From positions 1 to 6,910 of the forward strand of contig CAYJVP010000056.1 in the NCBI GenBank assembly GCA_964373615.1: a stretch of DNA of 6,910 bases, written 5' to 3'. The translations under genes were made by a program, and so were the position numbers. Every line of letters begins with the position of its first letter. The first letter of the stretch is position 1. This DNA comes from CAYJVP01 sp964373615 (GTDB taxonomy: Bacteria > Patescibacteriota > Patescibacteriia > UBA9934 > GWF2-40-263). Under the pieces are notes generated by a model that had not been told where the DNA came from, did no database searches, and saw only the letters and a list, made by a program, of their open reading frames with translations. Below are positions 3,582 through 6,910 of the stretch, in pieces.

Positions 3582-6404
3582 ATGACGCATGCTCCCACCC
3601 CCTCCCGCCCGAACCCCGTCCGACCGGATGCCGGTCATCCGGGCGGAGACCGACGTTCGGTCGGGCGGGCCAACTCCCCCTCCAGCCTTCGCCAGCCCGC
3701 CCGACCGTTCCGGTCGGGAACGGGCGGGGGCTCCGGCTGGCTGGCAGGCAGGGGGAGAGACGTCTTTCTCATCCTCGACGGCAACGCGCTTTTGCACCGA
3801 GCCTGGCACGCTTTGCCGCCGCTTACCACCCGCGATGGACGTGTGGTGAATGCGGTGTACGGCTTTGCCATGATTCTCGAGAAGCTCCTCGGAAATCTTA
3901 AACCCGCGTACATGGCGGTTGCTTGGGATCTCCCCGGAAAAACGTTCCGACACGAAAAATACCCAGCCTACAAAGCCACGCGCGTAAAAAAAGAACAGGA
4001 ACTATACGATCAGATCCCGATCATTCAAGGCATGTTAAAACTCTACGGCATCCCGAGTCTTTCGGCCGAAGGGTTTGAAGCGGATGACATCATCGGAACG
4101 TTGAGTAAAAAGGGGGCAGCAAAAAACCTGGAGAACATTATCGTGACAGGCGATCTTGACGCCCTTCAACTCGTCGATGACAGTACGAAAATTCTTTTTT
4201 TCCAAAAAGGGATCTCGGAAACAAAAACATACGACGCGGCAGCTGTCCAAGAACGCTTCGGCCTTTCGCCAGAACAGCTCATTGACTACAAAGCGTTCCG
4301 CGGAGACCCTTCGGACAACATTCCGGGAGTCCCCGGGGTTGGAGAAAAGACTGCCGCGGGACTCCTTCAAACATACAACGACCTTGAAGGAATTCTGCTC
4401 GCGCTCAAAGAAGGAAAGCTGCCAGACAAAATCGCAAAAAAACTCTCCGGGCATGAACAAACAGCCAAAGACAGCCGCGAACTCGTCGAGATTGTTCGCG
4501 ATGTTCCCATCTCATTCAACGCCGCGAACTTCAAAATCGGAAAACCCGACGTCTCCGCACTCGTGAACCTATTTCAAGACTTGGAATTTAAAACGCTGTT
4601 GAAGAAGTATGGAGTGGCTGAAGAGGCGAAAGCGACGAAAGGGACAAGGAACGCCAAGGCCGCGGTCATCCGCGACCTTAAAGATGTTCGAGAACAGCTG
4701 CGCGTGCTGCAAGAGGCTGACATCGTGGCGATTTTGCTCGGTGAAAAAACGCAGGACCTGTTCGGCGGTTCGCTCGCCTTCGCGGCGCTCACAAATGGCA
4801 CAACCACCATCGTCATCCCTGAACCAACCGCGGAGCATCTCAAAGAGATCTGGAGCGCTATGGGTTCCGCAGAACACATGACGACACACAACCTGAAGCG
4901 ACTGCTCCACCTCTCTTCCGACCACGAAGTGGATGCCAGCCGCTCAAGCGACCTCATGATCGCGGGCTATCTGCTCGGCTCTGGAACACGCGAACACGAT
5001 CTTGGAAGTCTCGCGCACGAATTTCTAAACCTGCGTCTTCCCGCCATCCCGGTCGGCGCCCTCGACGACAAAGGACTCCAGATCGTCGGCAGCGTTGTCT
5101 CGGTGATGATTCCGCTTCACAAGAAACTCATGGGGGCGCTGGAGGGGGCGGGCTTAAAAAAACTATATCAAGAGATCGAGATGCCGCTCGTGCCGATTTT
5201 GTATCGCATGGAACGCGCCGGGATCAAGCTTGATGGTGGAATCCTCGAAAAACTCTCAAAGGATTTCCAAAAGGAACTCGCCGTCCTCACAAAAAAAATC
5301 TACAGAGCGGCCGGGCAAGAATTCAACATTCATTCCCCGATCCAACTGGCGGAACTCCTGTTTGAAAAATTAAAACTGCCGACGCAAGGAATCAAAAAAA
5401 CAAAAAGCGGATTCTCGACCGCCGCTCCCGAGCTTGAAAAAATTGAAGACGCCCACGCCATCGTTCCTTTGATCGGAAGCTACCGCGAACTTGCCAAACT
5501 CACCTCAACCTACGTCGACACGCTTCCCGCACTTCTCAAAGACGACGGCCGCGTGCATACCACCTTTCACCAAACCGTGACTGCCACCGGACGGCTGTCT
5601 TCTTCTGACCCGAACCTCCAAAACATTCCCATCAAAACCGAGCTCGGCAACAAAATTCGCACCGCGTTCGTGGCCGAGAAGGGGCGCGTGCTCATCGCGG
5701 CGGATTACTCGCAAATCGAATTGCGCCTGGCGGCCGTCATCGCCCAAGACCAGGCATTCGTGAATGCGTTCCGCGAAGGAGCGGACATTCACACTCGAAC
5801 CGCGGCAGAAGTGTGGGGAGTTGCCGAGTCCGAGGTCACGAGTGAGCAGCGCCGAGCCGCCAAGGCGATCAATTTTGGCATTCTCTACGGCATGGGACCG
5901 CGTTCGCTCGCGCGATCAACCGGACTCACCATGGACGAAGCGCGAGATTTTATTGACCGCTATTTTCAGATCCATCACGCGATCAAAACCTATATTGATG
6001 AGACGAAAATCAAGGCTCACGAACGTGGATATGTGGAAACGCTGTTCGGCCGCCGTAGATATTTTCCCGAGATCAACTCCGGCGTGCAAATGCTGGTCGC
6101 CCAAGCCGAGCGCATGGCGATCAATATGCCAATTCAGGGCACGGAGGCGGATATCATGAAAATGGCAATGATCCACGTGGACGGCTGGATGAGAACCGCC
6201 GCGCGTGAAAAAGCGTACATGCTTTTGCAAGTGCATGACGAGCTCTTGTTCGAGGTGGACGCGAAATTCACGGATGAGGCCGCGCGTGCCGTCAAACAGA
6301 TCATGGAAACAACGGTCGCGCTCGAAGTGCCGCTGACCGTCGACGTCGAGGTGGGCGACAATTGGGGAGAGATGAAACATTGGGGAGGCGAGCATACTTC
6401 ATGA
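3582..6404 (+). CDS. polA: DNA polymerase I, proofreading-deficient type, with repeat-derived N-terminus
   Basis: 940 aa. It fills gaps and removes RNA primers during replication and repair. The 5' nuclease (FEN-like) domain is at about 61-345: D66 in ILDGN, YKATR (130-134), D168/D169, D191/D193, D242/D245 and the helix-hairpin-helix GVPGVGEKTA. The 3'-5' exonuclease-like domain at about 360-525 lacks the metal ligands: no DxE in the first motif (VAILLGEKTQ), NLKRLLH where Klenow has NLKYD, and no YxxxD. The polymerase domain at about 530-940 is complete: motif A D708-YSQIE, motif B R757/K761/F765/Y769, motif C H885-D886-E887. F765 corresponds to Klenow F762. Conserved PolA sequence begins only near D60-V61; residues 1-59 are Pro/Arg/Gly/Ser-rich and encoded by palindromic repeats. 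ATG 3582 is the only ATG, GTG or TTG between the preceding in-frame TAA (3573-3575) and the conserved core, and it has no SD. The true start could be a non-canonical codon near 3738-3764, for example after AGGGGGAG (3750-3757). The next gene begins 3 nt after the stop. Confidence 0.95.
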   Translation: MTHAPTPSRPNPVRPDAGHPGGDRRSVGRANSPSSLRQPARPFRSGTGGGSGWLAGRGRDVFLILDGNALLHRAWHALPPLTTRDGRVVNAVYGFAMILEKLLGNLKPAYMAVAWDLPGKTFRHEKYPAYKATRVKKEQELYDQIPIIQGMLKLYGIPSLSAEGFEADDIIGTLSKKGAAKNLENIIVTGDLDALQLVDDSTKILFFQKGISETKTYDAAAVQERFGLSPEQLIDYKAFRGDPSDNIPGVPGVGEKTAAGLLQTYNDLEGILLALKEGKLPDKIAKKLSGHEQTAKDSRELVEIVRDVPISFNAANFKIGKPDVSALVNLFQDLEFKTLLKKYGVAEEAKATKGTRNAKAAVIRDLKDVREQLRVLQEADIVAILLGEKTQDLFGGSLAFAALTNGTTTIVIPEPTAEHLKEIWSAMGSAEHMTTHNLKRLLHLSSDHEVDASRSSDLMIAGYLLGSGTREHDLGSLAHEFLNLRLPAIPVGALDDKGLQIVGSVVSVMIPLHKKLMGALEGAGLKKLYQEIEMPLVPILYRMERAGIKLDGGILEKLSKDFQKELAVLTKKIYRAAGQEFNIHSPIQLAELLFEKLKLPTQGIKKTKSGFSTAAPELEKIEDAHAIVPLIGSYRELAKLTSTYVDTLPALLKDDGRVHTTFHQTVTATGRLSSSDPNLQNIPIKTELGNKIRTAFVAEKGRVLIAADYSQIELRLAAVIAQDQAFVNAFREGADIHTRTAAEVWGVAESEVTSEQRRAAKAINFGILYGMGPRSLARSTGLTMDEARDFIDRYFQIHHAIKTYIDETKIKAHERGYVETLFGRRRYFPEINSGVQMLVAQAERMAINMPIQGTEADIMKMAMIHVDGWMRTAAREKAYMLLQVHDELLFEVDAKFTDEAARAVKQIMETTVALEVPLTVDVEVGDNWGEMKHWGGEHTS
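3604..3669. repeat. GC-rich nested palindrome inside the 5' end of polA
   Basis: CCCGCCCGA (3604-3612) pairs perfectly with TCGGGCGGG (3661-3669) and encloses two further hairpins: GACCGG-ATG-CCGGTC (3622-3636) and GACCGA-CGT-TCGGTC (3648-3662; its 3' end competes with the outer stem). It belongs to a GACCG...CGGTC / CCCGCCC...GGGCGGG palindrome family that is also present at 3695-3725 and 1291-1322. It is translated in frame if PolA starts at 3582. Confidence 0.85.
3695..3725. repeat. Third GC-rich palindrome in the 5' end of polA
   Basis: CCCGACCG-TTC-CGGTCGGG (3700-3718) is extended by GCCCG/CGGGC (3695-3699 with 3721-3725) across an AA bulge, for 13 bp in total. Its left side contains CCCGCCCGACCG, identical to 1291-1302. 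GGCAGGCAG follows downstream (3743-3751), as it does after the 1291 copy (1321-1329), so the shared repeat extends beyond the stem. Confidence 0.85.
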
Positions 6405-6407
6405 GCT

Positions 6408-6910
6408 ATGCTGATTTTTGTCTACGGCGATGATACGTTTCGCGCGCAGGAGAAGGTCAAAGAGCTGCGCGCGGCGTTTCAAAAAAAATTCGACCCGACG
6501 GGCATGAACCTGTCGGTTTTTCCGCCTCCCACGGGGAAGCTTGAACCAGGAGAGGTATTACAAGCGATCGGGAGCATGCCGTTTTTGAGCGAGAAAAGAA
6601 TGATCGTGATTCGGGATCTGGTCGGCCAGAACAAAAAAGGAATCGATGAGGTTTGGAACGATGGTCTGAAAAAAATTCCTTCAAGTACGATTGTGGTGCT
6701 CTGGGAAACGCTTGCGCCAAAAGAGCTTGAAAAAAAACCACTCTTCGTCGAGCTCAAAAACGCTGCCGAGGTCCATCATTACCCCTTCCCTGTTCTTGAG
6801 GGAGCAGCGCTCGAGAGCTGGGTTGCACAGACGGTCAAGGCGCGAGGAGGAACCGTGGCGCTTGACGCGCTGCGTGCGCTTGTGGAAGCCGTCGGCTCGG
6901 ACCTCTGGCA
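6408..6910 (+). CDS. holA: DNA polymerase III delta subunit, 5' part (cut by window end)
   Basis: 167 complete codons are visible, with no stop before the window end. The protein starts MLIFVYGDDTFRAQEKVKEL, the typical HolA N-terminus (hydrophobic strand, then YG-D-x-[FY] in the degenerate ATP-binding region). MPFLSEKRMIVIRDL at about residues 62-76 and STIVVLWE at about 98-105 match the 'pFfs.kRlVvv' and 'lvl..' strands of domain I; AVGSDLW at the edge fits the domain II helix signature. HolA is the wrench subunit of the clamp loader and opens the sliding clamp. The start 6408 lies 3 nt after the polA stop. An ATG at 6401 overlapping that stop is followed by a stop after ten codons and is rejected. 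GGGGAGG (6382-6388) is 19 nt upstream, too far for a normal SD, so translation is probably coupled to polA. About half the gene lies outside the window. Confidence 0.85.
   Translation, partial: MLIFVYGDDTFRAQEKVKELRAAFQKKFDPTGMNLSVFPPPTGKLEPGEVLQAIGSMPFLSEKRMIVIRDLVGQNKKGIDEVWNDGLKKIPSSTIVVLWETLAPKELEKKPLFVELKNAAEVHHYPFPVLEGAALESWVAQTVKARGGTVALDALRALVEAVGSDLW

Noticed and set aside
3554..3901. 115-aa plus-strand open frame overlapping the polA start
   Set aside because: Different frame from the conserved PolA core; low-complexity Arg/Pro product of the palindromes.
4569..4957. Minus-strand open frames within polA
   Set aside because: Polymerase I reads continuously on the plus strand here; the antisense products show no recognisable domain and no start signals.

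Overview
The window reads as a stretch of a mid-GC bacterial chromosome, most likely a Candidatus Patescibacteria (CPR; Parcubacteria or Uhrbacteria-like) genome. This is an inference from gene content and style: a compact DUF5666-Gmad2-GerMN lipoprotein, a PolA without proofreading residues followed 3 nt later by holA, short exported PD40-type proteins, and orphan genes. No rRNA, tRNA or CRISPR is visible.

Layout: (1) 94-1134 (+), an exported Gmad2/GerMN protein closed by a clean intrinsic terminator at 1146-1169. (2) 1189-2626 (+), a self-contained transcription unit: near-consensus sigma70 promoter, about 220 nt of hairpin-rich leader, a 347-aa unrecognised protein in which only 4 codons end in A or T, then a hairpin-packed 3' UTR and terminator. 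(3) 2671-3383 (-), a small exported beta-propeller-like protein with its own promoter, perfect Shine-Dalgarno and a terminator overlapping its stop codon. (4) 3401-3540, a repeat-rich intergenic stretch with six copies of a 10-bp unit arranged as tandem and inverted repeats, then a hairpin. (5) 3582-6404 (+), polA, whose first about 60 codons are a cluster of GC-rich palindromes rather than normal PolA sequence. (6) 6408-6910 (+), holA, cut by the window end.

polA and holA form a replication pair and are probably co-transcribed. The 1.19-3.5 kb segment between the lipoprotein and polA is richer in GC, carries two genes of opposite orientation, each with its own promoter and terminator, and ends in a repeat array, so it could be an inserted accessory segment. 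The most unusual items are the extreme codon bias and RNA structure of the 1445-2488 unit, the palindrome-encoded N-terminus of PolA, and the 3401-3501 repeat array. A palindrome family with the shared 12-mer CCCGCCCGACCG links the first two loci.
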